DNA from: Enterococcus sp. CSURQ0835
GTDB taxonomy: Bacteria > Bacillota > Bacilli > Lactobacillales > Enterococcaceae
NCBI RefSeq assembly: GCF_902706605.1
Contig: NZ_CACSLH010000022.1
Coordinates: 1-51,122 of the forward strand
Direction: 5' to 3'
DNA: 51,122 nucleotides
Shown: one piece after another, positions 15,633-27,017 of the stretch
Position numbering within the stretch: position 1 is the first letter of the stretch
Layout of the letters: every line of letters begins with the position of its first letter
Notes under the pieces: model-generated
Databases searched by the model: none
What the model was told of the DNA's origin: nothing
Seen by the model: the letters and a program-made list of their open reading frames with translations, nothing else
Program-made: the position numbers and the translations under genes

Positions 15633-16676
15633 ATGGAAGAAAAAATGTTTGTGGCGCCTGGCGCTTATGTTCAAGGCTTCGGTCTGTTAGCTAAGACGGA
15701 GTATCTTACTGCTTTTGGGCAAACGGGATTATTGGTGACCGATCACTATGTGTATGAATTATACGGAAAAAGGCTGCAAGAATTATTGCAGTCTAAAAGT
15801 TTAAAGGTGACCCCTTTTTTGACTGATCAAGCGACCGAACCGGATTTGACAGCACTGGATTTTGTGATCGCATTCGGTGGCGGAAAAGCGATTGATCAAG
15901 GGAAAAGCTTGGCGTTACATCAGGGAATCGCGTGCATCGTGATCCCGACGGCGGCTTCGACGGATGCAGCAACGTCGCGAATCTCGGTAGAATATGAGAC
16001 GAATGGGAAATTTAGTCACTACCAAGTATATCCTAAAAGTCCCGATTTGGTTTTAGTCGATACTGCGTTATTGATTCAAAGTCCGGTCCATTTTTTAAGT
16101 TCAGGGATCGCCGATGGATTGTCCACTTTTATCGAAGCGCGAACCGTTTTTGAAAATGAAGGGCGCAATACGTTGAACCGGCGTCCGACGTTAGCCGCGC
16201 TTGCATTAGCTGAAAAATGTCGCGACGTTTTATTTGCAGATGGAGCTGAAGCGCTGGCCGCAAATCGTGACGGCAATGTCAACAGTGCGTTTGAACGGGT
16301 GGTGGAAGCCACGACATTGTTAAGCGGCTTGGGGTTTGAGTCTGGTGGTTTAAGTATCGCCCACGCGTTGCACAATGCCTTGCTCAGTTTGTGGAGCGAT
16401 GAGATCGATGCAAGTCATGGTCAAATTATTGCCGTGACGACGTTGATCCACTTGGCGACTGAGCACCGGACCCCAGAAGAATATCACCGCTATGCTGTTT
16501 TTTTTAAGGAATTAGGGCTGCCGACGACGCTAGGTGAATTAGGACTGCCGGTAAAAAGCGAAGCGGAATTAAACGAACTTTGTCAGTTGGCATTTGCTAA
16601 AGAAGATGGCGTGAAAAAAAGTAATTTAGTGATTACGACCGAACAGTTACTGGCTGCATTGAAGGCCCATCAATAA
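15633..16676 (+). CDS. gldA: Glycerol dehydrogenase-family oxidoreductase
   Basis: A 347-aa NAD-dependent, metal-containing dehydrogenase of the iron-ADH/GldA group, expected to oxidise glycerol to dihydroxyacetone. Motifs seen: nucleotide-binding 'AFGGGKAIDQGKSLA', 'IPTAASTDAATS', and metal ligands Asp161 in GIADGLSTFIEAR, His244 in SIAHALHN and His262 in ASHGQI. The ATG at 15633 is seven bases after AAGGAG; the GTG at 15630 is closer and less likely. It stands alone between terminators with no dha or glp genes beside it. Substrate could differ, since 'AIDQGKSLA' departs from the common GldA form. Confidence 0.82.
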   Translation: MEEKMFVAPGAYVQGFGLLAKTEYLTAFGQTGLLVTDHYVYELYGKRLQELLQSKSLKVTPFLTDQATEPDLTALDFVIAFGGGKAIDQGKSLALHQGIACIVIPTAASTDAATSRISVEYETNGKFSHYQVYPKSPDLVLVDTALLIQSPVHFLSSGIADGLSTFIEARTVFENEGRNTLNRRPTLAALALAEKCRDVLFADGAEALAANRDGNVNSAFERVVEATTLLSGLGFESGGLSIAHALHNALLSLWSDEIDASHGQIIAVTTLIHLATEHRTPEEYHRYAVFFKELGLPTTLGELGLPVKSEAELNELCQLAFAKEDGVKKSNLVITTEQLLAALKAHQ

Positions 16677-16713
16677 AAAAGCCGTGAACTTTTTTTGAAG
16701 TTCACGGCTTTTT
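16676..16713. terminator. Bidirectional terminator between convergent genes
   Basis: Stem of 15 bp (A run plus GCCGTGAACT and its complement), with A on the left and T on the right. It serves both the GldA-like gene and glnQ. Confidence 0.85.
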
Positions 16714-16719
16714 CTAGTG

Positions 16720-17457
16720 TTAAATATTCAAAACTTTGTTCAAGAAATCTTTCGTTCGTGGATTGTGCGGATTGTTGAAGACTTGTTCAGGCGTTCCATC
16801 TTCTAAGATCTTACCGCCATCGGTAAAGATCACGCGATCGGCTACTTCTTTAGCAAAGCCCATTTCGTGGGTCACGATCACCATGGTCATCCCACGAGTC
16901 GCTAAGTCTTTCATAACACCCAACACGTCACCGACCATTTCAGGATCTAGTGCGGAAGTTGGTTCATCGAACAACATGATATCAGGATTCATCGCTAAAG
17001 CTCGAGCAATCGCCACCCGTTGCTTTTGACCGCCGGATAAACTGTCAGGGTAGACTGCTTTTTTCTCGGCTAAACCAACTTGTTCCAATAATTCAACTCC
17101 GCGTTTTTCAGCGTTTGCTCGGGATTCACCTTTTAAATCCATCGGAGCTAAGACGATATTTTCTAAAACTGTCAAATGGGGGAAGAGATTGAAATGTTGG
17201 AATACCATTCCGATATGTTGTCGAACGAGATTGATATCGGTATGCTTGTCGGTCAAATCTTTTCCATCGATGATGATCTCGCCAGAAGTCGGATCTTCCA
17301 AGCGATTCAAACACCGTAAGAACGTACTTTTACCAGAACCGGAAGGGCCGATGATACAAACGACTTCACCTTCGCGGATCGAAATGTTGAGATCATTTAA
17401 GACGGTGTTATCACCGAATTTTTTTACTAAATGATTGACGACGATTTTTTCACTCAT
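16720..17457 (-). CDS. glnQ: Amino-acid ABC transporter ATPase GlnQ
   Basis: A 245-aa cytoplasmic ATPase energising the membrane subunit encoded just upstream. Walker [11 protein letters not shown]-loop '[18 protein letters not shown]', signature [16 protein letters not shown], Walker B '[14 protein letters not shown]' and the switch histidine in 'VIVTHEMGF' are intact. Sequence type is the polar amino acid (Gln/His) importer group. One base separates its ATG from the glnP stop, so the pair is one transcript. The E. faecalis counterpart also sits next to uvrB. Confidence 0.93.
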   Translation of the reverse strand: MSEKIVVNHLVKKFGDNTVLNDLNISIREGEVVCIIGPSGSGKSTFLRCLNRLEDPTSGEIIIDGKDLTDKHTDINLVRQHIGMVFQHFNLFPHLTVLENIVLAPMDLKGESRANAEKRGVELLEQVGLAEKKAVYPDSLSGGQKQRVAIARALAMNPDIMLFDEPTSALDPEMVGDVLGVMKDLATRGMTMVIVTHEMGFAKEVADRVIFTDGGKILEDGTPEQVFNNPHNPRTKDFLNKVLNI

Positions 17458-17458
17458 C

Positions 17459-19627
17459 TTAGTTCACCTTCTTATCTAAGCGATTTGCTAATTTAGTCAA
17501 GATCGTGATCAAAATCAAGTACATGATCGCGATGATCAAATAGACGTAAGAACTTTGGGTAGTTCGGGCAACGATGATCTTACCGGTTTGCAAGAGTTCA
17601 ACGACTCCGATTGCGGAAATGATCGTCGTATCTTTCAAACTGATCACGAATTGATTGATAAACGATGGGATCATGATCTTCACCGCTTGTGGCAAGATGA
17701 TCTTCTTCATCGTTTTATTATAAGAAAGTCCTAAACTGCGGGAGGCTTCCATTTGTCCGACTGGCACGGCTTGAATCCCGCCGCGGACGATCTCAGCGAT
17801 GTAGGCTGAAGCGTTTAACGTCAAGGTGATGATCCCCGCCATAAAGTCTGGAATCTTGATGCCTGTGATCCCTGGTAACCCGAAGAAAATGAAGAAGGCG
17901 AGTACCATCATTGGGATTCCGCGAATGATGTCAATGTAGATCCCAGCGATCATTCGAAGTGCGCCAGATGGGGCAACCCGGAACAGACCAAAGATGACAC
18001 CTAAAACGAGAGCTAAAGCAAATGAAACTAGCGCTAAAACGATCGTTTTCCATAAGCCGTTCAATAAAGCTGGGTAGTTGTTTTTCAATAAACCAGTGAT
18101 CGTTGATTCATCGACGCTATCTTTTTTCGCTGCAGCGGTACTTTCTGAGCCAATGTATTTATTGACGATCGTGTCGTATTCGCCGGTTTGTTTTAATTCT
18201 TTCAAGCCTTCATTGAACATTTCGATCAACTCAGGATTTTGGCCTTTTTTGACGGCAAAGCCATATTCACCGCCAGACTCGCGTTTGATTGGCGTTTTTA
18301 AATCTTGGCCTTGTTTGACTGCGTAGCCGATGACCGGATAATCATCCATCATCGCATCGATGGAACCAACTTTTAGCGCGTCGTATAATTGATCAGCCGC
18401 ATCGAAGTATTTGATCTTAAAGCCGTATTCTTTTTCGTGCGCTTTTAAAAAGTCTGCACTTTCCGTTCCGACCTTAGCTCCCACGGTTTTGCCTTTTAAG
18501 TCTTTATAGGCTTTGATATCTTTGTTGTCTTTAGCGACGGCTAATTGGATCCCACTTTGGAAATAAGGATCAGAGAAATCATAATTTTCTTTTCGTTCAT
18601 CGGTCATGGTCATCCCAGCGATCATACCATCACCTTGACCAGATTCCAGTGCTTGCATAGCAGGGGAGAAGCCGATGAATTTGAAATCTAAATTGAAGCC
18701 TTGTTTTTTAGCAATCGTTTTTAAGAGATCCACGTCGATCCCTTTGTATTTTCCATCAGCGTCTTTATATTCAAAGGGAGCAAAAGCGGAATCACTGACG
18801 ATGGTGTACGTCGCTTTTTTTGGTTCGATCTTTTTCATTGAACCAGTTGCAGCGGCGGTATCGTCACCTTTTGAAATATATTTTGCGACGATTTTATCGT
18901 ATTCACCGTTCGCTTTTAATTTTTTTAGCCCGGCATTGAATTTTTTCAATAAAGCGGCGTTTTCACCTTTTTTGACCGCAAAGCCATACGCGCTACCTTT
19001 TTCAGGTTCGCCGACTAATTTGAAGGGTTGACCATTTTTCACAGCATAACCTAAGACGGGTGCATCATCAAAGATCGCTTGCACATTGTCGTTAGTCAAC
19101 GCGTTGTACATTGCGTCAGCTGCTTCGTATTGTTTGACCTCATAGCCATATTTATCTTTGTTCTTTGCGAGAAATGTGGCACTTTCGGTCCCGATTTTGG
19201 CCGCGACAGTTTTACCTTTTAAATCAGTGTAGCCTTTGATTTTAGTGTTGTCTTTTTTGACTGCCATTTGGATCCCGCTATCGAAATACGGTGTTGAAAA
19301 ATCAAATGTCTTTTTGCGTTCGTCGGTGATACTCATGCCGGCGATCATGCCGTCTAATTGATCCGATTGAACACCTTGGATCGAACTATCAAAGCCTAAC
19401 GGTCGCAAATCAACTTTAAAGCCTTGATCTTTGGCGATTTGATTGATTAAATCAACATCGATCCCGATGTATTTGCCATCAGAGTCTTGAAATTCAAATG
19501 GCGCAAACGTTAAGTCCGTTCCAATTTTGTACGTCTTTTCTTCCGCGTGAGCTTTTTGACCAATGCTTAAGGTCACAAAACTCAACACCATTAATAATAG
19601 AGAGAAGATTAGATTTCTCTTTTTCAT
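17459..19627 (-). CDS. glnP: GlnP: two substrate-binding domains fused to the permease
   Basis: A 722-aa fusion. Signal peptide/TM (residues 1-28, QKAHA), binding domain 1 (about 32-255), binding domain 2 (about 275-495), and a permease domain (about 515-720) with the EAA-like loop '[23 protein letters not shown]'. The two binding domains are clear duplicates: both have 'FAPFE.. DGKY.GIDVDL', 'GMIAGM..TDER' and 'GTES'. This is the Lactococcus GlnP architecture, which imports glutamine, glutamate and asparagine with GlnQ, the two domains having different affinities. Length matches that family. Preceded by a good promoter and a GlnR-type box. Confidence 0.93.
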   Translation of the reverse strand: MKKRNLIFSLLLMVLSFVTLSIGQKAHAEEKTYKIGTDLTFAPFEFQDSDGKYIGIDVDLINQIAKDQGFKVDLRPLGFDSSIQGVQSDQLDGMIAGMSITDERKKTFDFSTPYFDSGIQMAVKKDNTKIKGYTDLKGKTVAAKIGTESATFLAKNKDKYGYEVKQYEAADAMYNALTNDNVQAIFDDAPVLGYAVKNGQPFKLVGEPEKGSAYGFAVKKGENAALLKKFNAGLKKLKANGEYDKIVAKYISKGDDTAAATGSMKKIEPKKATYTIVSDSAFAPFEYKDADGKYKGIDVDLLKTIAKKQGFNLDFKFIGFSPAMQALESGQGDGMIAGMTMTDERKENYDFSDPYFQSGIQLAVAKDNKDIKAYKDLKGKTVGAKVGTESADFLKAHEKEYGFKIKYFDAADQLYDALKVGSIDAMMDDYPVIGYAVKQGQDLKTPIKRESGGEYGFAVKKGQNPELIEMFNEGLKELKQTGEYDTIVNKYIGSESTAAAKKDSVDESTITGLLKNNYPALLNGLWKTIVLALVSFALALVLGVIFGLFRVAPSGALRMIAGIYIDIIRGIPMMVLAFFIFFGLPGITGIKIPDFMAGIITLTLNASAYIAEIVRGGIQAVPVGQMEASRSLGLSYNKTMKKIILPQAVKIMIPSFINQFVISLKDTTIISAIGVVELLQTGKIIVARTTQSSYVYLIIAIMYLILITILTKLANRLDKKVN

Positions 19628-19658
19628 AATAAACCTCCTAAAAATCTTTCATTCGTTT

Positions 19659-19687
19659 ATTATAGGGAGAGAAGATTCTGAATACAA
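19659..19687 (-). promoter_or_regulatory. glnPQ promoter
   Basis: On the minus strand, -35 TTGTAT (19687-19682), 17-base spacer, -10 TATAAT (19664-19659). AGGAGG follows just before the glnP ATG. Confidence 0.7.
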
Positions 19688-19736
19688 GTGATTGGAAACA
19701 ATTACACGGAAAAAAAATCAAAAAGGTAACATGTGA

Positions 19737-19753
19737 TGTTAAAAAAGCTAACA
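19737..19753. promoter_or_regulatory. GlnR/TnrA-type operator
   Basis: TGTTAAAAAAGCTAACA matches the consensus TGTNA-N7-TNACA exactly. It lies about 50 bases upstream of the glnP -35 and about 60 bases upstream of the uvrB -10. GlnR control of glnPQ is established in related lactic acid bacteria. An adjoining dyad, TAACATGTGATGTTA (19727-19741), overlaps it. Confidence 0.6.
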
Positions 19754-19812
19754 TAAGTTGTTTAAGGAATCGCTAAATTGCAAGTCTAAAAATAGCGAAA
19801 ATATGTTCGCTG

Positions 19813-19821
19813 TGCTATAAT
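19813..19821 (+). promoter_or_regulatory. uvrB extended -10 promoter element
   Basis: TGCTATAAT: TG one base before a perfect TATAAT, about 42 bases from the GTG start. No good -35 is seen, as is common for extended -10 promoters. No obvious LexA/SOS box (CGAAC-N4-GTTCG type) is visible around it. Confidence 0.5.
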
Positions 19822-19863
19822 CGAATGCGGTGAAAAACTACATATTAATAGGAGGATGAATCG

Positions 19864-21855
19864 GTGATTGAAAAAGAGACAGGGAATACGTTTGACCTCC
19901 ATTCCCAATACCAACCGGCTGGTGATCAGCCTGAAGCGATCCGCCAATTAGTTGATGGCGTAGTGGCAGGTAAAAAAGCTCAGATTTTACTTGGAGCGAC
20001 CGGTACCGGTAAAACGTATACGATTTCTAACGTGATCAAGGAAGTAAACAAACCAACTTTGATCATTGCTCACAATAAGACGTTAGCTGGCCAGTTGTAT
20101 GGCGAGTTCAAGGAATTTTTTCCCAATAACGCGGTCGAATATTTTGTTAGTTACTATGACTACTATCAACCCGAAGCGTATGTGCCTTCTAGTGATACGT
20201 ATATCGAAAAAGATTCTAGTATTAATGATGAAATAGATAAATTACGTCATTCGGCTACGAGCTCTTTGCTTGAACGAAATGATGTTATTGTTGTTGCTTC
20301 GGTTTCTTGTATCTTTGGGCTCGGTTCACCAAAAGAATACATGGAACAAGTCGTTTCGTTGCGCGTTGGAATGGAGATGGATCGCAATAAATTATTGCGT
20401 AATTTGATCGATATCCAATTTGAGCGTAACGACATCGATTTTCAGCGGGGACGTTTCCGAGTTCGCGGTGATGTGGTGGAAATTTTTCCAGCTTCTCGCG
20501 ATGAGCGAGCGTTGCGGATTGAATTTTTTGGTGATGAGATCGATCGGATTCGCGAAGTCGATGCACTGACTGGCGAAGTGATGGGGGAAACTGAACACGT
20601 TGCGATTTTCCCGGCGACGCACTTTTTGACCAACGAAGATCATTTGGAAAAAGCGATCGCTAACATCAAGACGGAGTTAGAAGCACGTCTCAAAGTTTTG
20701 AACAGTGAAAATAAATTATTAGAAGCCCAACGCTTGGAACAACGAACGAATTACGATATCGAGATGTTGCGTGAGATGGGCTACACGTCGGGAATCGAAA
20801 ACTATTCCCGTCATTTAGATGGACGAAAAGAAGGCGAGCCGCCGTACACGTTGCTGGACTTTTTCCCAGATGATTTTTTACTAGTCGTGGATGAATCCCA
20901 TGTCACGATGCCGCAGATTCGTGGGATGTATAACGGCGACCGTGCCCGGAAACAGATGTTAGTCGATTATGGTTTCCGTTTGCCTTCTGCGCTAGATAAC
21001 CGACCATTACGTTTAGAAGAGTTTGAAGAACGGGTCAACCAGATCGCATATGTTTCGGCGACCCCGGGACCTTATGAACAAGAACAAACGGATACGATCG
21101 TAGAACAGATCATTCGACCGACTGGCTTGTTAGATCCAGTCATTGAAGTCCGGCCGATTATGGGGCAGATGGATGATCTAGTCGGTGAGATCAACGAACG
21201 AGTCGAAAAAAATCAACGGACTTTTGTGACGACTTTGACGAAAAAAATGGCTGAAGATTTAACTGATTATTTCAAAGAGTTGGGGATCAAAGTCAAATAT
21301 TTGCACAGTGATATCAAAACTTTAGAACGAACGGAGATCATTCGTGACTTGCGGCTTGGTAAATTCGATGTATTAGTCGGGATCAACTTGCTGCGGGAAG
21401 GGTTAGATGTGCCAGAAGTTTCGTTAGTTGCCATTTTAGATGCTGACAAAGAAGGCTTTTTACGAAGTGAGCGTTCATTGGTCCAAACGATTGGTCGAGC
21501 GGCACGAAACTCTGAAGGCCGAGTGATCATGTACGCGGATAAGATTACCGATTCGATGCAAAAAGCAATGGATGAGACGGCACGGCGGCGTGAGATCCAG
21601 CAACAATACAACAAAGAACATGGGATCACCCCGAAAACGATCATTAAAGAAGTTCGGGACTTGATTGCGATCACGAAAGTAGCTGAAGAAACAGCGACCT
21701 ATGATTTGAGTTCATATGATGAACTTTCCAAAGAGGAACGGTTGCAATTGATCGCTAAATTAGAAGATGAGATGCGTGAAGCTGCCAAGACGCTTGATTT
21801 CGAGACCGCTGCGACTTTGCGGGATACGATCTTGGAATTAAAAGCAGCAGAATAG
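19864..21855 (+). CDS. uvrB: Excinuclease ABC subunit B
   Basis: A 663-aa helicase-like DNA damage verifier for nucleotide excision repair. Walker A GATGTGKT (44-51), the β-hairpin '[12 protein letters not shown]' that clamps DNA, the 'VDESHVT' DEAD-like motif, motif VI 'QTIGRAARN', and a C-terminal UVR domain ('[26 protein letters not shown]') that contacts UvrC. GTG start eight bases after AGGAGG. Ten bases separate it from uvrA, so they form the conserved uvrBA operon. Confidence 0.97.
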   Translation: MIEKETGNTFDLHSQYQPAGDQPEAIRQLVDGVVAGKKAQILLGATGTGKTYTISNVIKEVNKPTLIIAHNKTLAGQLYGEFKEFFPNNAVEYFVSYYDYYQPEAYVPSSDTYIEKDSSINDEIDKLRHSATSSLLERNDVIVVASVSCIFGLGSPKEYMEQVVSLRVGMEMDRNKLLRNLIDIQFERNDIDFQRGRFRVRGDVVEIFPASRDERALRIEFFGDEIDRIREVDALTGEVMGETEHVAIFPATHFLTNEDHLEKAIANIKTELEARLKVLNSENKLLEAQRLEQRTNYDIEMLREMGYTSGIENYSRHLDGRKEGEPPYTLLDFFPDDFLLVVDESHVTMPQIRGMYNGDRARKQMLVDYGFRLPSALDNRPLRLEEFEERVNQIAYVSATPGPYEQEQTDTIVEQIIRPTGLLDPVIEVRPIMGQMDDLVGEINERVEKNQRTFVTTLTKKMAEDLTDYFKELGIKVKYLHSDIKTLERTEIIRDLRLGKFDVLVGINLLREGLDVPEVSLVAILDADKEGFLRSERSLVQTIGRAARNSEGRVIMYADKITDSMQKAMDETARRREIQQQYNKEHGITPKTIIKEVRDLIAITKVAEETATYDLSSYDELSKEERLQLIAKLEDEMREAAKTLDFETAATLRDTILELKAAE

Positions 21856-21865
21856 GAGTTAGAGA

Positions 21866-24688
21866 ATGGCAAATGATAAAATTGTGATCCATGGCGCGCG
21901 CGCCCATAATTTAAAAAATATCGATGTAACGATTCCCCGCGATCAGTTAGTCGTCGTCACGGGGCTTTCTGGTTCGGGCAAAAGTTCGTTGGCCTTTGAT
22001 ACATTGTATGCAGAAGGTCAACGTCGCTATGTGGAAAGTTTGTCTGCTTATGCGCGACAATTTTTAGGGCAAATGGATAAGCCGGATGTCGATAGTATCG
22101 ACGGGTTGAGTCCGGCGATTTCGATCGATCAAAAAACGACGAGTAAAAATCCTCGCTCGACAGTCGGTACCGTAACGGAGATCAATGATTACTTGCGACT
22201 ATTGTATGCACGCGTAGGACACCCGATCTGTCCCAATGATCATATTGAGATCACCTCGCAATCTGTCGAGCAGATGGTTGATAAAGTGTTGGAGTTACCT
22301 GAGCGGACAAAGATCCAAATCTTAGCTCCAGTTGTCGCCAAGAAAAAAGGCCAACACAAAAAAGTCTTTGAAATGATCCAACGGGAAGGTTACGTCCGGA
22401 TGCGAGTAGATGGCGAAGTCTATGATGTGTCAGAAGCTCCTGAGCTAGAAAAAAATAAAAAACATGATATCGCCATTATTATCGATCGGATCGTAGTCAA
22501 AGACGGGATTCGTTCACGGCTGTTCGATTCGTTTGAAGCGGCTTTGCGGTTAGCCGATGGTTACGCATTAGTCGATGTGATCGGTGAAGAGGAAATGCTA
22601 TTTAGTGAACACTATGCCTGTCCTTATTGCGGGTTTACGGTGGGTGAATTAGAACCGCGGCTCTTTTCATTTAACGCGCCATTTGGAGCTTGTCCAGAAT
22701 GTGATGGGCTAGGCGTGAAGTTGGAAGTCGATCAAGATTTGGTGATCCCCGATCCTAGTAAAACATTGCGGGAAGGGGCATTGATCCCTTGGAATCCGAT
22801 CAGTTCACAATATTATCCGCAAATGTTAGAACAAGCGTGTTTGAGCTTTGGAATCGAGATGGATACCCCATTTGAAAACTTGCCAGAAGAACAGCAAGCA
22901 ATCATTTTGCATGGCTCGAATGGCGAAAATTTCCATTTCCACTATGAAAATGATTTTGGTGGTGTGCGAGATGTGGAAGTCCCATTTGAAGGGATCTTAC
23001 CGAATATCGCGCGGCGTTACCAAGAAACTAATAGTGATTTTACTCGCGATCAAATGCGGCTTTATATGACGGAATTGACTTGTCAAGCGTGTCATGGCTA
23101 TCGTTTGAACCCTCAAGCGTTATCCGTCCAAGTCAATGGGGTCAACATTGGGGAGGCTAGTGAGCGTGCCATCAACCAAGCACTAGAATTTTTTGCTGGG
23201 CTGACTTTAAGTGAACAAGAAACGATGATCGCACAACCGATCTTAAAAGAAATCAAAGATCGATTAAGCTTTTTGCGTAATGTCGGTTTAGATTATTTGA
23301 CGTTGAGTCGGACGGCGGGGACTTTATCTGGTGGTGAAGCTCAGCGAATTCGGCTAGCGACTCAGATCGGTTCCAACTTATCTGGGGTATTGTACATTTT
23401 AGATGAACCTTCCATCGGACTTCATCAACGCGACAATGATCGGTTGATTGCTTCATTAAAGAAGATGCGCGATCTAGGCAATACGTTGATCGTAGTGGAA
23501 CACGATGAAGACACGATGCGGGCGGCAGATTATTTGATCGATGTTGGACCGGGTGCAGGTGAGCAAGGCGGTCAGATCGTGGCGGCGGGGACTCCTGCAG
23601 AAGTGGAACAAAATCCACAGTCATTGACTGGCCAATATCTTTCTGGCAAAAAGAGTATCCCAATTCCGAAAGAACGACGTAAAGGAAGCGGGAAAAAAAT
23701 CAAGATCACCGGTGCGGCTGAGAATAATTTGAAAAATATCGAAGTCGAGTTTCCGCTGGGTAAATTTGTAGCGGTGACCGGTGTTTCTGGCTCGGGCAAA
23801 TCAACTTTAGTCAACCAAATCTTGAAAAAAGCACTGGCACAAAAATTGAATCGTAATTCGAATAAGCCAGGGAAATTCAAACGGATCACCGGCTATCAAA
23901 ACATCGAAAAAATAATCGACATCGATCAAAGTCCGATTGGTCGGACGCCGCGAAGTAATCCTGCGACTTATACGAGCGTGTTTGATGATATTCGCGATTT
24001 GTTCGCGCAAACGAATGAAGCGAAAATTCGCGGTTACAAAAAAGGCCGCTTTAGTTTTAATGTCAAAGGCGGTCGCTGTGAAGCGTGTCGTGGCGATGGG
24101 ATCATCAAGATCGAAATGCATTTTCTGCCTGATGTCTACGTTCCTTGTGAAGTGTGTCATGGCAAACGGTATAATTCTGAAACGTTGGAAGTACACTACA
24201 AAGGAAAAAATATTGCCGATATTTTAGAGATGACCGTGGAAGATGCGGTTGAATTTTTCAAACATATTCCAAAGATCCAGCGCAAATTACAAACGATCGT
24301 CGACGTGGGATTAGGCTATGTGACGATGGGCCAACCGGCAACGACACTATCCGGTGGGGAAGCGCAACGGATGAAATTAGCCAGTGAGCTGCATAAAAAA
24401 GCTAACGGGAAAAATTTCTATATTTTAGATGAACCGACGACCGGCTTACATTCCGATGATATCGCGCGGTTGCTACAAGTCTTAGAGCGCTTAGTCGATG
24501 CGGGAAATACCGTCTTAGTCATCGAGCACAATTTAGATGTGATCAAGTCAGCAGATCACGTGATCGACCTTGGTCCTGAAGGTGGCGAAGGTGGCGGCAC
24601 GATTTTAGCGACGGGCACACCTGAAGAAATCGCAGCAGTGCCAGCAAGTTATACCGGCTACTACTTGAAAAAGATCTTAGAAAAATAA
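21866..24688 (+). CDS. uvrA: Excinuclease ABC subunit A
   Basis: A 940-aa ABC-type ATPase dimer that finds bulky lesions and loads UvrB. Two nucleotide sites are visible: Walker [10 protein letters not shown] (33-41) and GVSGSGKST (about 639-647), each with an LSGGEAQR signature. Two zinc modules: CPYC...CPEC starting near 252 and CEAC...CEVC starting near 738. Full length for the family. AGGAG precedes the ATG. Ends at a strong terminator. Confidence 0.97.
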   Translation: MANDKIVIHGARAHNLKNIDVTIPRDQLVVVTGLSGSGKSSLAFDTLYAEGQRRYVESLSAYARQFLGQMDKPDVDSIDGLSPAISIDQKTTSKNPRSTVGTVTEINDYLRLLYARVGHPICPNDHIEITSQSVEQMVDKVLELPERTKIQILAPVVAKKKGQHKKVFEMIQREGYVRMRVDGEVYDVSEAPELEKNKKHDIAIIIDRIVVKDGIRSRLFDSFEAALRLADGYALVDVIGEEEMLFSEHYACPYCGFTVGELEPRLFSFNAPFGACPECDGLGVKLEVDQDLVIPDPSKTLREGALIPWNPISSQYYPQMLEQACLSFGIEMDTPFENLPEEQQAIILHGSNGENFHFHYENDFGGVRDVEVPFEGILPNIARRYQETNSDFTRDQMRLYMTELTCQACHGYRLNPQALSVQVNGVNIGEASERAINQALEFFAGLTLSEQETMIAQPILKEIKDRLSFLRNVGLDYLTLSRTAGTLSGGEAQRIRLATQIGSNLSGVLYILDEPSIGLHQRDNDRLIASLKKMRDLGNTLIVVEHDEDTMRAADYLIDVGPGAGEQGGQIVAAGTPAEVEQNPQSLTGQYLSGKKSIPIPKERRKGSGKKIKITGAAENNLKNIEVEFPLGKFVAVTGVSGSGKSTLVNQILKKALAQKLNRNSNKPGKFKRITGYQNIEKIIDIDQSPIGRTPRSNPATYTSVFDDIRDLFAQTNEAKIRGYKKGRFSFNVKGGRCEACRGDGIIKIEMHFLPDVYVPCEVCHGKRYNSETLEVHYKGKNIADILEMTVEDAVEFFKHIPKIQRKLQTIVDVGLGYVTMGQPATTLSGGEAQRMKLASELHKKANGKNFYILDEPTTGLHSDDIARLLQVLERLVDAGNTVLVIEHNLDVIKSADHVIDLGPEGGEGGGTILATGTPEEIAAVPASYTGYYLKKILEK

Positions 24689-24702
24689 GCACGCATTTGA
24701 AA

Positions 24703-24732
24703 GGCTGATACGAATAAGTGTCAGTCTTTTTT
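24703..24732 (+). terminator. Rho-independent terminator of uvrBA
   Basis: Nine-pair stem GGCTGATAC/GTGTCAGTC (two G-T pairs), 6-nt loop, six T. Confidence 0.8.
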
Positions 24733-24912
24733 AGCTAAGTTGATTTTACATAGTCAACCCTTTGACCGAATGTTTAGTTTGCCGAAAGTTTTTTTCAAAA
24801 ATCGTCGTGCAAAGTCTTGCGGCGGTTGGACATTCGTTGCTTAACTTTAGATAGTATAGTATCATTATTCTTGGATTCGAGGAATATTTGAGAGATGCAG
24901 GTGTAGAAAAAA

Positions 24913-26169
24913 ATGACTAAACAAGAGAATTTTGTACCGATTTTATTAGGAAGTGACATCAATGTCTATGGAATGTCGCGTTCTTTTCACGAAGCGTATG
25001 GAATCGTCTGCGAGGCTTATGCTGGCTTGCAATTAGCGCCCACAAAATATAGTAAGATCGTCAATGTCCATACGATTCCCGGCTTTGATAAAGATCCCGT
25101 TTTTATTGAAGAGATGCGGAAGTTGGGTAAGGAGACTTACAATGATCCCAATACAAAATATTTATTGATCGCCTGTGGGGATGGTTATGCCGAATTAGTT
25201 TCACAACACAAAGCGGAACTATCGGAGTGGTTCATCTGTCCGTACATTGATTTTTCGTTATTGGAACGTTTGATCAGTAAAGTTAGTTTCTATGATGTGT
25301 GTGAAGAATACGATCTGCCATACCCTAAAACATTGGTCATCACACCAGATATGTTAAAAAATGACCGCTTTGAAGAGGCATTGCCATTTGATTTTCCAGT
25401 CGCGTTGAAACCGGCTAATAGTGTGGAGTGGCTGTCGATTGATTTTGAAGGCCGGAAAAAAGCGTTCATCCTCGATACGCGAGCAGAGTTTGATACGATC
25501 ATTGAACGGATCTATCATGCCGGTTATACCAGTGAAATGATCGCGCAAGATTTTATTCCGGGCGACGATAGTAATATGCGCGTCTTGAATGCCTATGTCG
25601 ATGCGCAGCACAATGTGCGCATGATGTGTTTAGGTCATCCGCTTCTAGAAGATCCTTCACCAGAAGCCGTGGGAAATTATGTGGCGATCATGCCGGAATA
25701 CAACGATCGGATCTATCAGACAATCAAACGATTTTTAGAACGAATCGAGTACACGGGTTTTGCGAACTTTGATATGAAATACGATCCGCGAGATAAACAA
25801 TATAAACTATTTGAGATCAATTTACGGCAAGGCCGCAGCAGTTTCTTCGTGACGTTGAACGGCTTGAATTTGGCGAAGTTTGTGACGGAAGATCGTGTGT
25901 TTGAAGAGCCTTTCAAACGGACCAAATACGGAATGGCCGATGATGAGACAGCGATGCTTTGGATGGGTGTACCAAAAAGTGTCTTCATTAAATATGCTCG
26001 TGACAACAAAGATAAACAAAAAGCGTTGGAATTGATCAAAAAAGGCCGCTGGGGTACGACCGTATTTTACAAAAACGATATGTCGCCGATGCGGTGGTTG
26101 CTGACTAAATATTCCTTCATGAAATACAAAGGCCGGTTTGCCGAATTTTTCAAAGAAAAGGAAGGCTGA
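24913..26169 (+). CDS. D-aspartate ligase (ATP-grasp) for the peptidoglycan cross-bridge
   Basis: A 418-aa cytosolic ATP-grasp carboxylate-amine ligase. Similar in plan to AslFm of E. faecium, which activates D-Asp and attaches it to the ε-amino group of L-Lys in the peptidoglycan precursor. Visible parts: an N-terminal '[22 protein letters not shown]' fold, the ATP-grasp lysine strand '[13 protein letters not shown]', '[16 protein letters not shown]', and the metal-binding end '[10 protein letters not shown]' with '[14 protein letters not shown]'. The next gene, four bases on, is an aspartate racemase, the same pairing as in E. faecium and Lactococcus, and this strongly supports the substrate. 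The ribosome binding site (GCAGGTG) is modest. Confidence 0.85.
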   Translation: MTKQENFVPILLGSDINVYGMSRSFHEAYGIVCEAYAGLQLAPTKYSKIVNVHTIPGFDKDPVFIEEMRKLGKETYNDPNTKYLLIACGDGYAELVSQHKAELSEWFICPYIDFSLLERLISKVSFYDVCEEYDLPYPKTLVITPDMLKNDRFEEALPFDFPVALKPANSVEWLSIDFEGRKKAFILDTRAEFDTIIERIYHAGYTSEMIAQDFIPGDDSNMRVLNAYVDAQHNVRMMCLGHPLLEDPSPEAVGNYVAIMPEYNDRIYQTIKRFLERIEYTGFANFDMKYDPRDKQYKLFEINLRQGRSSFFVTLNGLNLAKFVTEDRVFEEPFKRTKYGMADDETAMLWMGVPKSVFIKYARDNKDKQKALELIKKGRWGTTVFYKNDMSPMRWLLTKYSFMKYKGRFAEFFKEKEG

Positions 26170-26173
26170 TGAG

Positions 26174-26884
26174 ATGGAAAATTTTTTTAGTGTTTTAGGT
26201 GGGATGGGGACGATGGCAACGGAAAGTTTTGTTCGGTTGATCAACCATCGGATCACCGCACATAAAGATCAAGATTATTTGAATTATATCTTGTTCAATC
26301 ACGCGACAGTTCCTGATCGGACAGCTTATATTTTAGATCCAAGTCAAACTGATCCGCGGCCGTATTTATTAGATGATGTGAAAAAACAAAATCTTTTACA
26401 GCCTAATTTTATCGTGTTGACTTGTAATACAGCTCATTACTTTTATGACGCGATGCAAGCTGAAACGAAGATCCCGATCTTGCACATGCCAAAGGAAGCG
26501 GCCAAAGATTTGAAGCGGCGGCATCCAGAAGGTGGGAAAGTCGCGATTTTAGGAACAGAAGGTAGTATCAAAGCCGATATTTATCCGAAAGAATTACGGG
26601 CAGAAGGCTTCGAGGTGCTAATCCCAGATGAAAAATTGCAAAGTAAAGTCAATCATTTGATCTATACGGATGTGAAAGAAAATGATTTTATCAATAGTGA
26701 GTTGTTTTTAGAAATCTTACATGATGTGTTTACGACATATGGCTGCCAACACGCCGTCTTAGGCTGTACAGAGCTTTCGTTAGTCAATGAGTTGACTCAA
26801 GAAGTACCTTATGAAGTGACGGATGCGCAATCGATTTTAGCTGATCGGACGATCGAGCGCGCGTTAGCCCAACGCAATCATTAA
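26174..26884 (+). CDS. racD: Aspartate racemase
   Basis: A 236-aa PLP-independent racemase making D-Asp from L-Asp. The two catalytic cysteines are in place: Cys84 (LTCNTAHYF) and Cys198 (LGCTELSL), with the N-terminal 'LGGMGTMAT' loop. I start at ATG 26174, behind AAGGAAGG, rather than the in-frame ATG at 26138 inside the ligase gene. Together with the ligase it provides the D-Asp side-chain bridge. Followed by a terminator. Confidence 0.88.
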   Translation: MENFFSVLGGMGTMATESFVRLINHRITAHKDQDYLNYILFNHATVPDRTAYILDPSQTDPRPYLLDDVKKQNLLQPNFIVLTCNTAHYFYDAMQAETKIPILHMPKEAAKDLKRRHPEGGKVAILGTEGSIKADIYPKELRAEGFEVLIPDEKLQSKVNHLIYTDVKENDFINSELFLEILHDVFTTYGCQHAVLGCTELSLVNELTQEVPYEVTDAQSILADRTIERALAQRNH

Positions 26885-26887
26885 GGC

Positions 26888-26924
26888 AAAAAGCTTTCTC
26901 TTATTTTTAAGGGAAAGCTTTTTT
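26888..26924 (+). terminator. Rho-independent terminator of the ligase-racemase operon
   Basis: Stem AAAAAGCTTTC/GAAAGCTTTTT with an AT loop and T tail. Confidence 0.8.
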
Positions 26925-27017
26925 GTTGGCTAAAAAGTTTCGCAACTCAGAGTTAAAACTTTTCAAACTGTCGTTTTTTTGAGATGATTGAATTAACGAA
27001 TAAGCGGAGGTTATTTT

